From Alphaproteobacteria bacterium PA4 (GTDB taxonomy: Bacteria > Pseudomonadota > Alphaproteobacteria > Sphingomonadales > Sphingomonadaceae), in NCBI GenBank assembly GCA_002256005.1, contig NKIQ01000012.1, positions 35,098 to 99,097 on the forward strand: a DNA stretch of 64,000 nt. Reading direction: 5' to 3'. Of this stretch, positions 6,963 through 16,958 are shown piece by piece. The number at the start of each line of letters is the position of its first letter. Positions within the stretch are counted from its first letter, which is position 1. The position numbers and the translations under genes were made by a program. The notes beneath the pieces were generated by a model that was given only the letters and a program-made list of their open reading frames with translations, searched no databases and was not told the DNA's origin.

Positions 6963-9221
6963 CTAAAATGTGTTGTCGCGCGGAAAACCGGTCGGCGGCA
7001 GGCGGCCGGCGCTGCCGCGGGCGCCCTTCCAGAAGGTCAGGTCGCTTTCGGTGCGAGTCCGTGCGCTGGCGCCGCCCATCGCCCAGCTGAGGCCTTCGGC
7101 CATCACGAAGCTGCGGGCGTCCGACAGGCCGCCGTCCTTGTAGCGTTGCAGCGCCACGCCCTGGCCGCGCGCCATCACCGGCAGCTCGGCACGATCGAAC
7201 ACCAGCAGCTTCCGATTGTCGCCGATGACGGCGATCATGTCGTCCCCCGGCGGGAGCGGGCGGATGACCTTCAGCACCGCCTTGTCCTTCAGATTGACGA
7301 CCTGGCGGCCCTTGCGGGTTTCGGCGAGCACGTCCGCCGCCTCGACGATGAAGCCGCGGCCGTCGCTGGCCGCGAGCAACAGCGGTGCCTCCGGCTTCCA
7401 CACCGCCAGCGCGACGATGCTGGTTGTTTCGGCCAGGTCGATCATCAACCGCAACGGCTCACCGAAGCCGCGGCCGCCGGGCAGCTTGTCCGGGCTCAGC
7501 GTGTAGAAACGGCCATCGGAGGCGGCGACCATGATCTTGTCGGTGGTATAGGCATGGAAGGCAAAGGCTGGGCCATCGCCCTCCTTGAACTTGATGGCGT
7601 CGCCGGCGCCAAGGTCGCTGTGCCCCTTCATCGCCCGCACCCAGCCCTTCTGGCTGGCGATGATGGTCAGCGGTTCCTTTTCGATCATCGCCTCCAGCGG
7701 CACCAGCTTGATATCGGGCGCGGCGGTGATCAGCGTGCGGCGGCGGCCGATCAGGGTCGTCGGCCCATAGGTTTCGCGGATGGCGGCAAGATCGGTCTGC
7801 AGGCGCGCCGTCTGCGCATCAGGGCTGTCGATCAGCGTGCGCAGCCCCTTGGCCTCCAGCGTCAGCGCCTTGTTCTCGCGCTCGATCTCGATCTCCTCCA
7901 GCTTGCGCAAACTGCGCAGCCGCATGTTGAGAATGGCTTCGGCCTGGGTTTCGGTCAGGTCGAAGGCGGCGATCAGATCGGCCTTGGCATCATCGGCCTC
8001 CCGGATGATGCGGATGACCTCGTCAAGGTTGAGATAGGCCTTGAGCAGCCCCCCCAAAATCTCCAGCCGCGCCTCGATCTTGCCGAGCCGGTAACGCGAG
8101 CGGGCCACCAGCACTTCGCGCTGGTGCACCAGCCAGCGGGCGATGACCTGCTTCAGCGACAGCACGCCGGGCCGGCCATGATCGAGCACGTTCATGTTGA
8201 GCGAGACGCGCACTTCCAGGTCGGTCAGCTTGAACAGGCTTTCCATCAACATGTCGGCATCAACGTTGCGCGATTTCGGCTCGATGACGATGCGCAACTG
8301 TTCGTCCGATTCGTCATCAATGTCGCCGAGGATGGCGAGCTTCTTGTCGTTGACCAGCGCGGCCAGCGCCTCGATCAGCTTGCCCTTCACCACCTGATAG
8401 GGGATTTCCTCGACGATGATGCGCCACATGCCCTGGCCCAGCTCCTCGCGGCGCCAGCGGGCGCGCAGGCGGAAGCTGCCGCGGCCGGTGGCATAGCTTT
8501 CGGCGATGCTGGCCGCCGGCTCCACGCAGACGCCGCCGGTGGGGAAGTCCGGGCCCTTCACCCATTGCAGCAGGTCGGTATCGGTCAGTTCGCCATTGCC
8601 GAGCAGCGCCATGGCGGCATCGAGGATTTCGGCGGCATTGTGCGGCGGGATGCTGGTCGCCATGCCGACGGCAATGCCGGAGGAGCCATTGGCGAGCAGA
8701 TTGGGGAACAGGCCGGGGAACACCTCCGGCTCTTCCTCCTCGCCATTATAGGTCGCGCGGAAATCGACGCTCGCCTCGTCGAGGCCATCCATCAGCAGCG
8801 TCGCGGCGCGGGTCAGCCGCGCCTCGGTGTAGCGCATGGCAGCGGCGTTATCGCCGTCGATATTGCCGAAATTGCCCTGGCCGTCGATCAGCGGATAGCG
8901 CAGCGAGAAATCCTGGCTGAGCCGCACCAGTGCGTCATAGATCGACTGGTCACCATGCGGGTGATATTTCCCCATGACATCGCCGACGACGCGCGCCGAT
9001 TTCTTGTAGGCCGAGGCTGGATCGAGGCGCAGCAGCCGCATGCCCCACAGGATGCGGCGGTGCACCGGCTTCAGCCCGTCGCGCAGATCGGGCAGCGAAC
9101 GCGCCGTGATCGTCGACAGCGCATAGACGAGGTAGCGATCGCCGAGCGCCGTATCGAAGGGCGTATCGAGAATGCGATCGGCAGGCGGTTCGGGCGGAGC
9201 GGCGGTGGTGGTTCTGGCCAT
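6963..9221 (-). CDS. parC: DNA topoisomerase IV subunit A
   Basis: 752 residues. ParC with ParE decatenates and relaxes daughter chromosomes. The breakage-reunion domain is clear: [14 protein letters not shown], then [16 protein letters not shown], and the catalytic tyrosine Y131 in [12 protein letters not shown]. The C-terminal third is the beta-pinwheel with ParC-type rather than GyrA-type blades (no QRRGGKG GyrA box seen), and length fits ParC. I chose the ATG at 9221; a GTG at 9257 would add 12 residues. The residue aligned with the E. coli quinolone-site Ser80 is Gln92. Last housekeeping gene of rnc-era-recO-parC. Confidence 0.92.
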   Translation of the reverse strand: MARTTTAAPPEPPADRILDTPFDTALGDRYLVYALSTITARSLPDLRDGLKPVHRRILWGMRLLRLDPASAYKKSARVVGDVMGKYHPHGDQSIYDALVRLSQDFSLRYPLIDGQGNFGNIDGDNAAAMRYTEARLTRAATLLMDGLDEASVDFRATYNGEEEEPEVFPGLFPNLLANGSSGIAVGMATSIPPHNAAEILDAAMALLGNGELTDTDLLQWVKGPDFPTGGVCVEPAASIAESYATGRGSFRLRARWRREELGQGMWRIIVEEIPYQVVKGKLIEALAALVNDKKLAILGDIDDESDEQLRIVIEPKSRNVDADMLMESLFKLTDLEVRVSLNMNVLDHGRPGVLSLKQVIARWLVHQREVLVARSRYRLGKIEARLEILGGLLKAYLNLDEVIRIIREADDAKADLIAAFDLTETQAEAILNMRLRSLRKLEEIEIERENKALTLEAKGLRTLIDSPDAQTARLQTDLAAIRETYGPTTLIGRRRTLITAAPDIKLVPLEAMIEKEPLTIIASQKGWVRAMKGHSDLGAGDAIKFKEGDGPAFAFHAYTTDKIMVAASDGRFYTLSPDKLPGGRGFGEPLRLMIDLAETTSIVALAVWKPEAPLLLAASDGRGFIVEAADVLAETRKGRQVVNLKDKAVLKVIRPLPPGDDMIAVIGDNRKLLVFDRAELPVMARGQGVALQRYKDGGLSDARSFVMAEGLSWAMGGASARTRTESDLTFWKGARGSAGRLPPTGFPRDNTF

Positions 9222-9262
9222 GGCGCCGGGATAGCGCGCAGCCGCCGCCGGGTCCACCGGAC

Positions 9263-9982
9263 TCAGCCGAGCCGTGCCACCAGTCGTTGTCGCACGGCCA
9301 TCACCTCGGCCTTGCGACCGTTCAGGACATCGCGGGCGAGGAAATGCCCGGTCAGTCGCAGCCCGTCACGGATCGCCGGCAGATCGGCCAAGGCGTCACC
9401 GATCAGGAACGCCGGCAGAGGCAGCAGCCGCGCCGCCCAGGGCTGCCCCGCGGCGCGCGAGACGGCTTGCGACGATTTGGGCGAGACATAGGCGAGGTCG
9501 CTGGTGACGCCGGTGGCGGCGCAGGCCGCCAGGTCGAGCCCGAACCCCAGCTCGGCGAGCAGCAGCAGTTCGTAGCGCACGATGCTCTCGCCGACGCTGG
9601 TCAGATCGGCGCCGGCGGCCAGGGCGCCGACCAGCGCAGCCAGGGTATGGAAGAGCGCCGGGTGCGGCACCGCCTCGGCCAGCGCATTGACGGTCAGCGC
9701 GGTCAACCATTCGAGCGCGGCGAGACCGCTGCCGGACAGCACCAGCGCGGCCCGTACCGCGGTCAGCTCTACCGTCGCAGTGGCCAGCTGCGTGTCGGTG
9801 CGCGCCTTCAGCGTCAGGGCGACACCATTCCCCGCCTGCAACACCGGCCGCATGCTGCGACCGCGGCCACCATGGACGTAGCCGGCCACCAGCCCATGCG
9901 CCGGCGTCAGGAAACGCACCACTGCGCCATGTTCGCCATGCGGCAGCGCCGTCAGAACAATGGCGTCGGTTTCCGTCAGCAC
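9263..9982 (-). CDS. recO: DNA repair protein RecO
   Basis: 239 residues. RecO loads RecA on gaps with RecF/RecR. The N-terminal OB fold is visible (DAIVLTALPHGEHGAVVRFLTPAHGLVAGYVHGG, residues about 6-39, typical of RecO_N), followed by the helical C-terminal domain with 'RYELLLLAELGFGLDL', a hallmark of the family. No zinc-binding cysteine cluster is visible. The start lies 4 nt after the era stop, the standard era-recO order. Confidence 0.92.
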   Translation of the reverse strand: MLTETDAIVLTALPHGEHGAVVRFLTPAHGLVAGYVHGGRGRSMRPVLQAGNGVALTLKARTDTQLATATVELTAVRAALVLSGSGLAALEWLTALTVNALAEAVPHPALFHTLAALVGALAAGADLTSVGESIVRYELLLLAELGFGLDLAACAATGVTSDLAYVSPKSSQAVSRAAGQPWAARLLPLPAFLIGDALADLPAIRDGLRLTGHFLARDVLNGRKAEVMAVRQRLVARLG

Positions 9983-9986
9983 GCTG

Positions 9987-10883
9987 TCAGTCGACCCAGT
10001 CGAGTCCCGAATCGCGGTAGACGGCGCGGTCTTCGGTCCAGTCTTCCTTGACCTTGACGTGCAGGAACAGGTGCACCTTCTTGCCGGTCAGTTCGCTGAT
10101 GCCGGCGCGGGCGGTGCTGCCGATCTCCTTCAGCCGGTTGCCGCTCTTGCCCAGCACGATGGCGCGCTGGCTGTCGCGCTCCACCAGGATCTGCTGGTGG
10201 ATGGCGATGCTGCCATCACGGCGCTCTTCCCATTTCTCGGTCTCGACAGCGCTCGAATAGGGCAGTTCGGCGTGCAGCTGGTTGTAAATCTGCTCGCGGG
10301 TGATTTCCGCCGCCATCAACCGGGTCGTCGCGTCGGTCAGCTGGTCTTCCGGGAAATGCCAGGGGCCGGGCGGCATGGCGGCGGCCAGCGCACCCTTCAG
10401 TTCCGCCACGCCATCGCCGGTGTTGGCCGAAACAAAATAGGTGTCACGAAACGCCGCCAGGCTGTTGGCGTGGGCGGCGAGATCGAGCAGCCTTGTCTTG
10501 GCGGTGATGTCGACCTTGTTGAGCACCAGCAGCTTAGGCTCCGGCCGGTGAATCAGGCTTTCCAGGATCGCCGTCGCATCGTCACGAAAGCCGGTCTTGG
10601 CATCGACGACAAAGGCGATCAGGTCGGCGCCCTCCGCCCCCTCCCATGCCGCGCGCACCATGGCGCGGTCGAGCCGGCGGCGCGGCGCGAAAATCCCCGG
10701 TGTGTCGATCAACAGCAGCTGCGCCGAACCTTCCGTCGCGATGCCGATCAACCGCGTCCGCGTCGTCTGCACCTTGGACGAAACGATCGCCACCTTCTGC
10801 CCGACCAGCGCATTGACGAGGGTCGATTTGCCGGCATTGGGGGCGCCGACGATGGCGATGGAACCGCAGCTTGTGTCTGTCAT
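9987..10883 (-). CDS. era: GTPase Era
   Basis: 298 residues from the ATG at 10883. Era is a GTPase that binds 16S rRNA and aids 30S maturation. G1 is GAPNAGKST, G3 DTPG, G4 NKVD; the C-terminal KH domain has IVLGKSGNRLKEIG. The frame stays open through the upstream inverted repeat to 11180, but that extension lies over the repeat and rnc and is not coding. It is followed after 4 nt by recO. Confidence 0.95.
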   Translation of the reverse strand: MTDTSCGSIAIVGAPNAGKSTLVNALVGQKVAIVSSKVQTTRTRLIGIATEGSAQLLLIDTPGIFAPRRRLDRAMVRAAWEGAEGADLIAFVVDAKTGFRDDATAILESLIHRPEPKLLVLNKVDITAKTRLLDLAAHANSLAAFRDTYFVSANTGDGVAELKGALAAAMPPGPWHFPEDQLTDATTRLMAAEITREQIYNQLHAELPYSSAVETEKWEERRDGSIAIHQQILVERDSQRAIVLGKSGNRLKEIGSTARAGISELTGKKVHLFLHVKVKEDWTEDRAVYRDSGLDWVD

Positions 10884-10911
10884 CTGATGTCCTGAAGTGG
10901 GGAGGCGTATT

Positions 10912-11026
10912 GCCTCCGGCGGCTGGGGCCTCAGGCCCCAGACCCCGAATTGATGGACTGTCCGTAGCACGAAGCGCGCATGAATCGAAATGGGGTCTGG
11001 GGCCTGAGGCCCCAGCCGCCGGAGGC
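10912..11026. repeat. REP-like inverted repeat, copy 1 (35-bp arms)
   Basis: The arms 10912-10946 and 10992-11026 are perfect 35-bp reverse complements, separated by 45 nt. Each arm opens with GCCTCCGGCGGCTGGGG and itself contains a 19-nt palindrome (CTGGGGCCTCAGGCCCCAG), so each arm can fold alone as well as with its partner. It lies between rnc and era, in the direction of transcription of both. Two related copies occur at 36984-37107 and 55886-56135. Confidence 0.9.
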
Positions 11027-11055
11027 CCTTCACGCCGCCGGAGACAAATCGCGCG

Positions 11056-11739
11056 CTACCCCGCCAGTCGCGCCAGCAATCCCAGCGCCGCGGCCTTCTC
11101 GGCTTCCTGCTTGCTCGCGCCTTCGCCCTGCGCCGGGTCTTCGCCGCGCACTGCCACCTCGATGGTGAAGCGCGGCGCATGGTCAGGCCCCTGGCGATCG
11201 ATTACGATATAGCTCGGCATGCCGCGGCGGCGTTTCAGCGCCCATTCCTGCAGGCGGGATTTGGGGTCGGCGAGCAGGCGCGGGCTGTCGCCGCCGAGAA
11301 GGCGTGCCCATTCCCGGCGGACAAAGGCTTCGGCAACCGCCCAGCCGCCATCGAGATAGAGCGCCGCGACCAGCGCTTCGGCGACATCGCCCAGCACATT
11401 GTCGGACTGGTGCAGGCCTTTGGTGCGGGCATTGGGCTCCATGATCAGCATGTCGGGTACGCCGAGCGCGCGGCCAATGGCGGCATTGGCCGGCCCTTCG
11501 ACCAGCGCGTGCAGGCGCGACGTCAGCCGGCCCTCGGCCTCGTCATGACTCTCATACAGCCAGGCGGCAACGGCGCAGCCGAGCACGCGGTCGCCAAGGA
11601 ATTCCAGCCGCTGGTAGGAATTGGCGCCCTTGCCGGCGCTGCTGTGGGTGAGGGCGCGGCGGACAAGGCCGATATCGGCGAAGGCATGGCCCAGCCTGGC
11701 TTCGGCCCAGGCGGCGAGCGTCGCGTCGCTATGCGTCAT
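11056..11739 (-). CDS. rnc: ribonuclease III
   Basis: 227 residues from the ATG at 11739; open frame beyond it overlaps pgi antisense and is not coding. RNase III cuts double-stranded RNA in rRNA processing. The signature RLEFLGDRVLG is at about residues 44-54, and DVAEALVAALYLDGG holds the second acidic metal site. The C-terminal dsRNA-binding domain starts at 'DPKSRLQEWALKRR' and ends 'GASKQEAEKAAALGLL'. It precedes era on the minus strand and is divergent from pgi with a 118-nt gap likely holding both promoters. Confidence 0.95.
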   Translation of the reverse strand: MTHSDATLAAWAEARLGHAFADIGLVRRALTHSSAGKGANSYQRLEFLGDRVLGCAVAAWLYESHDEAEGRLTSRLHALVEGPANAAIGRALGVPDMLIMEPNARTKGLHQSDNVLGDVAEALVAALYLDGGWAVAEAFVRREWARLLGGDSPRLLADPKSRLQEWALKRRRGMPSYIVIDRQGPDHAPRFTIEVAVRGEDPAQGEGASKQEAEKAAALGLLARLAG

Positions 11740-11857
11740 GGTGGCGGGTCCGTTGCATGGCGCTGCGTGGCGCTGCTGGCGCTGCGGGTCAAGAGGCGTG
11801 GCGATTGTCGCGGTGAATGTCTTGGCCTTTTCACATCTCTGCGCCAAGACTGTCGCC

Positions 11858-13375
11858 ATGACCGACGCCACGCTCCGCACCCTTGCCGCCGCCCCGCAGC
11901 CCGATCTCCTCAGCCTGTTCGCCAGCGAGCCTGATCGCGTCGCGCGCCTGAGCCTCGATGTCGCCGGCATCCATGCCGATCTGAGCAAGCTGGCGATCAG
12001 CCGCGATGTGCTGGCGGCGCTGCTGGCCCGCGCCGACGAGGCCGATCTCAACGGTTGGCGCGAAAAGCTGTTCACCGGCGCTATCGTCAACGCCAGCGAA
12101 CGGCGCGCGGCGACGCACATGGCCGAGCGCGGCATGGGCGCCGCCAGTGACGTTGCCGCCGCCGCCACCGGCCAGGCTGCGATGCAGTCGGTGGTCGCGG
12201 CGGTGCGGGCCGAGGATGTGCGCGACATCATCCATATCGGCATCGGCGGTTCGGCACTGGGGCCGGCGCTGCTGCTCGATGCGCTGGCGCGTGACGGCGA
12301 TGGCCCGCGCGTCCATGTCGTCGCCAATATCGATGGCGAGGCGCTGAAGCGGGCACTGGCGCAATGCGATCCGGCGCGGACCCGGCTGGTTATCGTTTCC
12401 AAGACCTTCACCACCACCGAAACCATGACCAATGCCGCCACCGCCATCGCCTGGCTGGCCGCCGCCGGCATCGCCGACCCGCACGCCCGCGCCATTGCGG
12501 TGACGGCAGCGCCGGCCAAGGCGCAGGCCTGGGGCGCTGGCGCGGTGTTGCCCTTCGCTGAAACCGTCGGTGGCCGCTATTCGCTCTGGTCGGCGGTCGG
12601 CCTGCCCTATGCACTGCGCTGTGGCCGGGATGCCTGGCAGGCACTGCTGGCCGGGGCGGCGGCGATGGATGCGCATTTCCGCGATGCGCCGGCGGCGGCC
12701 AATCTGCCGGTGCTGGCCGGCCTCGCCGATGTCTGGGCGGCGCATTATCTGGGCCAGCAGACCCGCGCCGTCTTTGCCTATGACGAGCGGTTGCGGTTGC
12801 TGCCGTCGTTCCTCCAGCAGCTCGAAATGGAAAGCAACGGCAAGCGGGTGACGCGCGACGGCGCGCCGCTCGCCGGCGCCAGCGCCGCCGTCACCTGGGG
12901 CGGCACTGGCACCGATGCCCAGCACGCGGTGTTCCAGCTCCTGCACCAGGGCACCATCGTCGGCCCGGTGGAGTTCGTCGCGGTGAAGACGCCCGGCCAT
13001 GACCTGCCGGCGACGCACCACCGCCAGCTGCTCGCCAATTGCTTCGCGCAGGGCGCCGCGCTGATGAAGGGGCGGACGCCTGCCGAGGCGCTGGCGCTGT
13101 CCGGCGGCGACCCGGCGCTGGCGGCGGCCAAGACCTTCCCCGGCAACCGGCCATCGGCAACACTGCTGCTCGATCGCCTCGATCCGAGAACGCTTGGCGC
13201 GCTGCTCGCCTTTTACGAACACCGGACGTTCGTTGCGGCCGTGCTGCTCGGCATCAACCCCTTCGACCAATGGGGTGTCGAGCTCGGCAAGGAAATGGCG
13301 ACGGCGGTGCTGGGGGGCGGCGGCAGCGGGTTCGACGCATCGACCGAAGCGCTGCTGGCGCGCGGGTTAGGCTAG
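11858..13375 (+). CDS. pgi: glucose-6-phosphate isomerase
   Basis: 505 residues from the ATG at 11858. The enzyme interconverts glucose-6-phosphate and fructose-6-phosphate. The SIS-domain phosphosugar contacts are visible as [14 protein letters not shown] and [16 protein letters not shown] signature 1 is [14 protein letters not shown] and signature 2 is [25 protein letters not shown] matches the conserved active-site strand. Its 3' end overlaps bpt by 9 nt in convergent orientation. Confidence 0.95.
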   Translation: MTDATLRTLAAAPQPDLLSLFASEPDRVARLSLDVAGIHADLSKLAISRDVLAALLARADEADLNGWREKLFTGAIVNASERRAATHMAERGMGAASDVAAAATGQAAMQSVVAAVRAEDVRDIIHIGIGGSALGPALLLDALARDGDGPRVHVVANIDGEALKRALAQCDPARTRLVIVSKTFTTTETMTNAATAIAWLAAAGIADPHARAIAVTAAPAKAQAWGAGAVLPFAETVGGRYSLWSAVGLPYALRCGRDAWQALLAGAAAMDAHFRDAPAAANLPVLAGLADVWAAHYLGQQTRAVFAYDERLRLLPSFLQQLEMESNGKRVTRDGAPLAGASAAVTWGGTGTDAQHAVFQLLHQGTIVGPVEFVAVKTPGHDLPATHHRQLLANCFAQGAALMKGRTPAEALALSGGDPALAAAKTFPGNRPSATLLLDRLDPRTLGALLAFYEHRTFVAAVLLGINPFDQWGVELGKEMATAVLGGGGSGFDASTEALLARGLG

Positions 13376-14101
13376 CGTCCGCCACACACCGTGCTGCAGC
13401 GCCTCGACCGGCTGATAGCTGCGCTTGTAGGCCATGCGATCACAGCCTTCGATCCAATAGCCCAGATAGACATAGGGCATGCCGGCGCGGGCGGCACGGG
13501 TGATGTGATCGAGGATGATGAAGCTGCCCAGCCCTTTGCGGCTCGTGAGATCGGGGTCATAGAAACTGTAGATCATCGACAGGCCATCGGCCTGTTTGTC
13601 GGTCAGGCAGCAGCCGACCAGCCGGCCGGGCCGGCCATCGACGCTCGGCTCGCGATACTCGACGACGACGGTGTCGACCGGCGATTGTTCGACCATATCG
13701 GCGAAATCATGCGCGTCCATCGCCGCCATGCCGCCGACCGGATGGCGTGCGGTCAGGTAGCGGCGCAGCAATTGCCATTGTTCCTCGGTCGACCAGGGCT
13801 GGCAGGCGTTGACCTCAAGGTCGGCGTGGCGCTTCAGCAGTTTGCGCTGGGTGGCGGAGGGCGTGAAGCGCGGCGCCACCACCCGCACCGAGACACAGGC
13901 CTGGCAGGTGTCGCAGCTCGGGCGATAGACGACATTCTGGCTGCGGCGAAAGCCGATGCGGCCCAGCGCCTCGTTCATTTCGCCGGCGTCCTGGCCCTTC
14001 AGTTCGGCAAAGACCTTCCGCTCGGTGCGGCCGGGAATATAGGGGCAGGGGGCGGGGGCCGTGACGAAGAAGCGCGGAAAGCGAAAGCTCTGGTCGGTCA
14101 C
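13367..14101 (-). CDS. bpt: aspartate/glutamate leucyltransferase (arginyltransferase family)
   Basis: 244 residues. The enzyme moves leucine from Leu-tRNA to N-terminal Asp or Glu of proteins, marking them for ClpSAP (bacterial N-end rule). The N-terminal ATE domain has [19 protein letters not shown] and the cysteine motif [12 protein letters not shown]. The C-terminal GNAT-like domain has '[26 protein letters not shown]' (residue region about 170-195) and YLGYWIEGC. Its 3' end overlaps pgi by 9 nt. Confidence 0.9.
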   Translation of the reverse strand: MTDQSFRFPRFFVTAPAPCPYIPGRTERKVFAELKGQDAGEMNEALGRIGFRRSQNVVYRPSCDTCQACVSVRVVAPRFTPSATQRKLLKRHADLEVNACQPWSTEEQWQLLRRYLTARHPVGGMAAMDAHDFADMVEQSPVDTVVVEYREPSVDGRPGRLVGCCLTDKQADGLSMIYSFYDPDLTSRKGLGSFIILDHITRAARAGMPYVYLGYWIEGCDRMAYKRSYQPVEALQHGVWRTLA

Positions 14102-14192
14102 ACAGCTCCCCTCTCCGGATGCGATGCTCGGGTCTCAGTCTAATGCGGCCCGGCGGCAAAAGGCTATAGGCTTTGCGACGAGATTCTTTCGA

Positions 14193-15440
14193 TCAATCGG
14201 CTTCCACCATGCGCACTTCATAGGCGGCGGCGCGCAGGGCCTCGAGCAGGCGCTGCAGGTGATCGGCGTCGCGGGTCTCGCACTCGATCTCGGCGATCAG
14301 GCCCTTGGCCGGCAGGCTGGTGAAGACGCGCTGGTGATAGACTTCGAGGATGTTGACCTGCTGCTGGTCAAAGATGCGCGCGACCTCGAACAACTGCCCC
14401 GGCCGGTCCTTCAGCCGGATGCGCAGGCGCGCCAGCCGCCCGGCGCGGGCGAGATCGCGCAGCAGCACATTGGCAAGCAGCCGCGTGTCGATGTTGCCGC
14501 CGCACAGCACCAGGCCGACCTTCGTCCCGCGGAAGCGCCGCGGATGCGCGAGCAGCGCGGCGAGCCCGGCAGCGCCGGCGCCCTCCACCACGGTCTTTTC
14601 GATGTTGAGCAGCATGGCGACGGCGCGTTCCAAGTCGCGCTCGCCGACCAGCACGATGTCGTCGACAAGGGCGCGGACGACCTCGGACGTCAGCACGCCC
14701 GGCGTCTTGACGGCGATGCCTTCGGCCAGCGTATCGCCATCGCAAACGCTCGACTGGCCCTTCAGCATGGCATGCATCGACGGGTAGAGCTCGGCCTGCA
14801 CGCCGATCACCTCGATCGCCGGGTTGCGGGCCTTGGCGACAGTGGCGATGCCGGAGATCAGCCCGCCGCCGCCGATGGGGACGACCAGCGTGTCGAGATC
14901 GGGCGCATCGTCGAGCATTTCCAGCCCGACCGTGCCCTGGCCGGCCATGACCAGCGCATCGTCGAAAGGATGGACGAAGACGAAGCCGCGCTTGGCCGCC
15001 AGCTCATGGGCATGGGCGGCGGCCTCCTCGAACTTCTCGCCGAACAGCACGACATGGGCGCCATGGCCTTCGGTCTGCTGCACCTTCACGACGGGCGTGA
15101 ACTTGGGCATCACGATGGTGGCGGGGATGCCCAGCCGCTTGGCGCCATAGGCCAAGCCCTGCGCGTGATTGCCGGCCGAAGCGGCGATGACGCCGCGCTG
15201 CCGCTCCTCCGCCGTCAGGCTGAGCAGCTTGTTGAGCGCGCCACGTTCCTTGTAGGCGGCGGTGAACTGCAAATTTTCGAACTTCAACCAGACATCGGCG
15301 CCGGTCAGCTCCGACAGCGTCTGGCTGCGCAGGCAGGGCGTGCGGATGATCTGGCCACTAATGGCGCGCGCGGCGGCCTCAACATCGGCAAGGGCGATCG
15401 GCAGCGGGGCCGTGGCAGCAGCGGAGGCGGTGGCAGTCAT
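14193..15440 (-). CDS. ilvA: threonine ammonia-lyase with C-terminal ACT-like domain
   Basis: 415 residues. It deaminates threonine to 2-oxobutanoate for isoleucine synthesis. The PLP lysine is K64 in FTAAYKERGALN; the phosphate-binding glycine loop is IGGGGLISG. After about residue 330 comes a single ACT-like regulatory domain (RLKDRPGQLFEVARIFDQQQ, then IECETRDADHLQRLLEALR). The length and single ACT domain match the shorter ilvA/tdcB-type, not the long E. coli IlvA. It lies between bpt and a divergent dehydrogenase. Confidence 0.88.
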   Translation of the reverse strand: MTATASAAATAPLPIALADVEAAARAISGQIIRTPCLRSQTLSELTGADVWLKFENLQFTAAYKERGALNKLLSLTAEERQRGVIAASAGNHAQGLAYGAKRLGIPATIVMPKFTPVVKVQQTEGHGAHVVLFGEKFEEAAAHAHELAAKRGFVFVHPFDDALVMAGQGTVGLEMLDDAPDLDTLVVPIGGGGLISGIATVAKARNPAIEVIGVQAELYPSMHAMLKGQSSVCDGDTLAEGIAVKTPGVLTSEVVRALVDDIVLVGERDLERAVAMLLNIEKTVVEGAGAAGLAALLAHPRRFRGTKVGLVLCGGNIDTRLLANVLLRDLARAGRLARLRIRLKDRPGQLFEVARIFDQQQVNILEVYHQRVFTSLPAKGLIAEIECETRDADHLQRLLEALRAAAYEVRMVEAD

Positions 15441-15493
15441 GCCCCGCTGTTATAGGGCGCGGCGCTGTGGCGCAACCGAAGTGCCGCCTGTTC

Positions 15494-15525
15494 TGTCATC
15501 CCGGGCTTGACCCGGGACCCAGCTT
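15494..15525. repeat. alphaproteobacterial half-palindromic intergenic element
   Basis: TCCCGGG (15499-15505) and CCCGGGA (15511-15517) form a 7-bp stem with a 5-nt loop, within TGTCATCCCGGGCTTGACC. Read in the spurious reverse frame it gives the peptide WVPGQARDDR, which I recognise as a signature of a widespread alphaproteobacterial intergenic element. It lies between divergent ilvA and the dehydrogenase gene. A decayed relative sits at 34436-34460. Confidence 0.6.
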
Positions 15526-15564
15526 TCTTTCTTCGATGCCGTCAGCACAACAGGGACACCCGCA

Positions 15565-16428
15565 ATGCGCATTTCCTTCCTCGGCCTCGGCATCATGGGC
15601 GGCCCGATGGCGCGCCACCTCGCCGCCGCCGGCCATGACGTCACTGTCTACAACCGCTCGGCCGAAAAGGCCGTGGCCTGGGTGGCAGCGCATGGTGGCC
15701 GCGCTTTGGCGACACCGGCCGAAGCGGCAGCGGGCGCCGAGGTCGTGCTGGCCTGTGTCGGCGCCGATGCCGATCTGCGCGCCGTCACGCTGGGGCCGGA
15801 TGGCGCCTTTGCCGCCATGGCGCCGGGGAGCCTGTTCATCGATCATACCACCGTCTCCGCTGCCATCGCCCGCGAACTGGCCGAGGCGGGCGATGCCCGC
15901 GGCCTGCTGGTCGTCGATGCGCCGGTGTCGGGCGGCCAGGCCGGTGCCGAAAATGGCCAGCTGACCATCATGTGCGGCGGCACGCCCGAGGCCTTCGCGG
16001 CGGCGGAGCCTGTCATGCAGGCCTATGCCCGCCGCATCGGACATATGGGCACGGCCGGCAGCGGCCAGCTGACCAAGATGGTCAACCAGCTCTGCATCGC
16101 CGGCGTGCTGCAGGGGCTGGCGGAAGGGTTGGCGCTCGGCCGTGCCGCCGGCCTCGATCTCGGCCAGGTGGTCGGGGTGATTTCCAAGGGCGCGGCGCAG
16201 AGCTGGCAGATGGAGAACCGCGCCGCGACCATGGCGGAAGGGCGTTTCGATTTCGGCTTCGCCGTCGACTGGATGCGCAAGGACCTGGGGCTGGCGCTCG
16301 ATGAAGCGCGTCGGCTCGGCGTACCACTGCCGCTGGGGGCGCTGGTCGATCAATTCTATGTCGATGTGCAGGCGATGGGCGGCGGTCGGCAGGACACGTC
16401 CTCGCTGATCCGCCGGCTGGTGAAATGA
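15565..16428 (+). CDS. NAD(P)-dependent beta-hydroxyacid dehydrogenase (3-hydroxyisobutyrate dehydrogenase family)
   Basis: 287 residues. The N-terminus RISFLGLGIMGGPMARHLAA is the family's NAD(P)-binding motif. The substrate-binding loop is DAPVSGGQAGAENGQLTIM, and the catalytic lysine is in LTKMVNQL. The substrate may be 3-hydroxyisobutyrate, tartronate semialdehyde or a related short beta-hydroxyacid; the sequence does not decide. It overlaps the GNAT gene by 4 nt (ATGA). Confidence 0.85.
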   Translation: MRISFLGLGIMGGPMARHLAAAGHDVTVYNRSAEKAVAWVAAHGGRALATPAEAAAGAEVVLACVGADADLRAVTLGPDGAFAAMAPGSLFIDHTTVSAAIARELAEAGDARGLLVVDAPVSGGQAGAENGQLTIMCGGTPEAFAAAEPVMQAYARRIGHMGTAGSGQLTKMVNQLCIAGVLQGLAEGLALGRAAGLDLGQVVGVISKGAAQSWQMENRAATMAEGRFDFGFAVDWMRKDLGLALDEARRLGVPLPLGALVDQFYVDVQAMGGGRQDTSSLIRRLVK

Positions 16429-16958
16429 ACCCGCTGTTCCGCCCGGCGCGGCTGCCGGACGATGCCGCCCTGCTGCTCGATCTCAACACCGAATATCTGC
16501 AATCGGTGTTCGACGGCGTCGCCGCAGTTTATCCCTTCACGCTCGCCGATGTGTTTCCGGGCGGCAATATCCGCGCCTATCTCGCCGGCGCGCTCGACAA
16601 GGTGGTGAGCGGCGCGCCGGGCAGTGCCTTTTACATTGTCGAGGTCGATGGCCAGGTCGCCGGCATGGGCGGGCTGCGCGCCGTGCGCCCCGGCATCGCC
16701 GAAATGAAGCGCGTCTATGTGCGACCGGCGTTTCGCGGCGCCCGGCTGGGACTGGCGATCGTCGATCGCCTGATGGCCGATGCCCGCGGCTTTGGCTACA
16801 CGCAGATGTTCCTTGATACCGCGCCCACGCTGACAACCGCCATCGCCCTTTATCAGCGCCTGGGCTTTGCCGATATTCCGCCCTATCCGGAGGTGGAAGT
16901 GTCGCCGCTGCTGCATCCCATCTGGGTGTTCATGGGGCGGTCCCTGCAGGCGGGCTGA
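16425..16958 (+). CDS. GNAT family N-acetyltransferase
   Basis: 177 residues, starting in an ATGA overlap with the dehydrogenase. The acetyl-CoA-binding core is MKRVYVRPAFRGARLGLAIV, with a preceding strand YIVEVDGQVAGMGGLRAV and a downstream 'ALYQRLGFADIPPY', all standard for GNATs. It probably acetylates a small molecule or an amine; nothing more specific can be read. The 3' end overlaps the next minus-strand gene by 29 nt. Confidence 0.8.
   Translation: MNPLFRPARLPDDAALLLDLNTEYLQSVFDGVAAVYPFTLADVFPGGNIRAYLAGALDKVVSGAPGSAFYIVEVDGQVAGMGGLRAVRPGIAEMKRVYVRPAFRGARLGLAIVDRLMADARGFGYTQMFLDTAPTLTTAIALYQRLGFADIPPYPEVEVSPLLHPIWVFMGRSLQAG

Noticed and set aside
6447..9491. Plus-strand open frame of 1014 codons across parC
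   Set aside because: Antisense to parC, which has its catalytic Tyr and all ParC blocks; the antisense translation is Arg/His/Gln-rich without a domain.
10884..11180. N-terminal extension of era through the REP-like repeat
   Set aside because: The extra 99 residues are encoded by the inverted repeat and by rnc antisense; Era starts with its usual short N-terminus at 10883.
14061..15455. Plus-strand open frame of 464 codons across ilvA
   Set aside because: Antisense to an intact ilvA with PLP lysine and ACT domain; the translation is Gln/His/Gly/Asp-rich without a domain.
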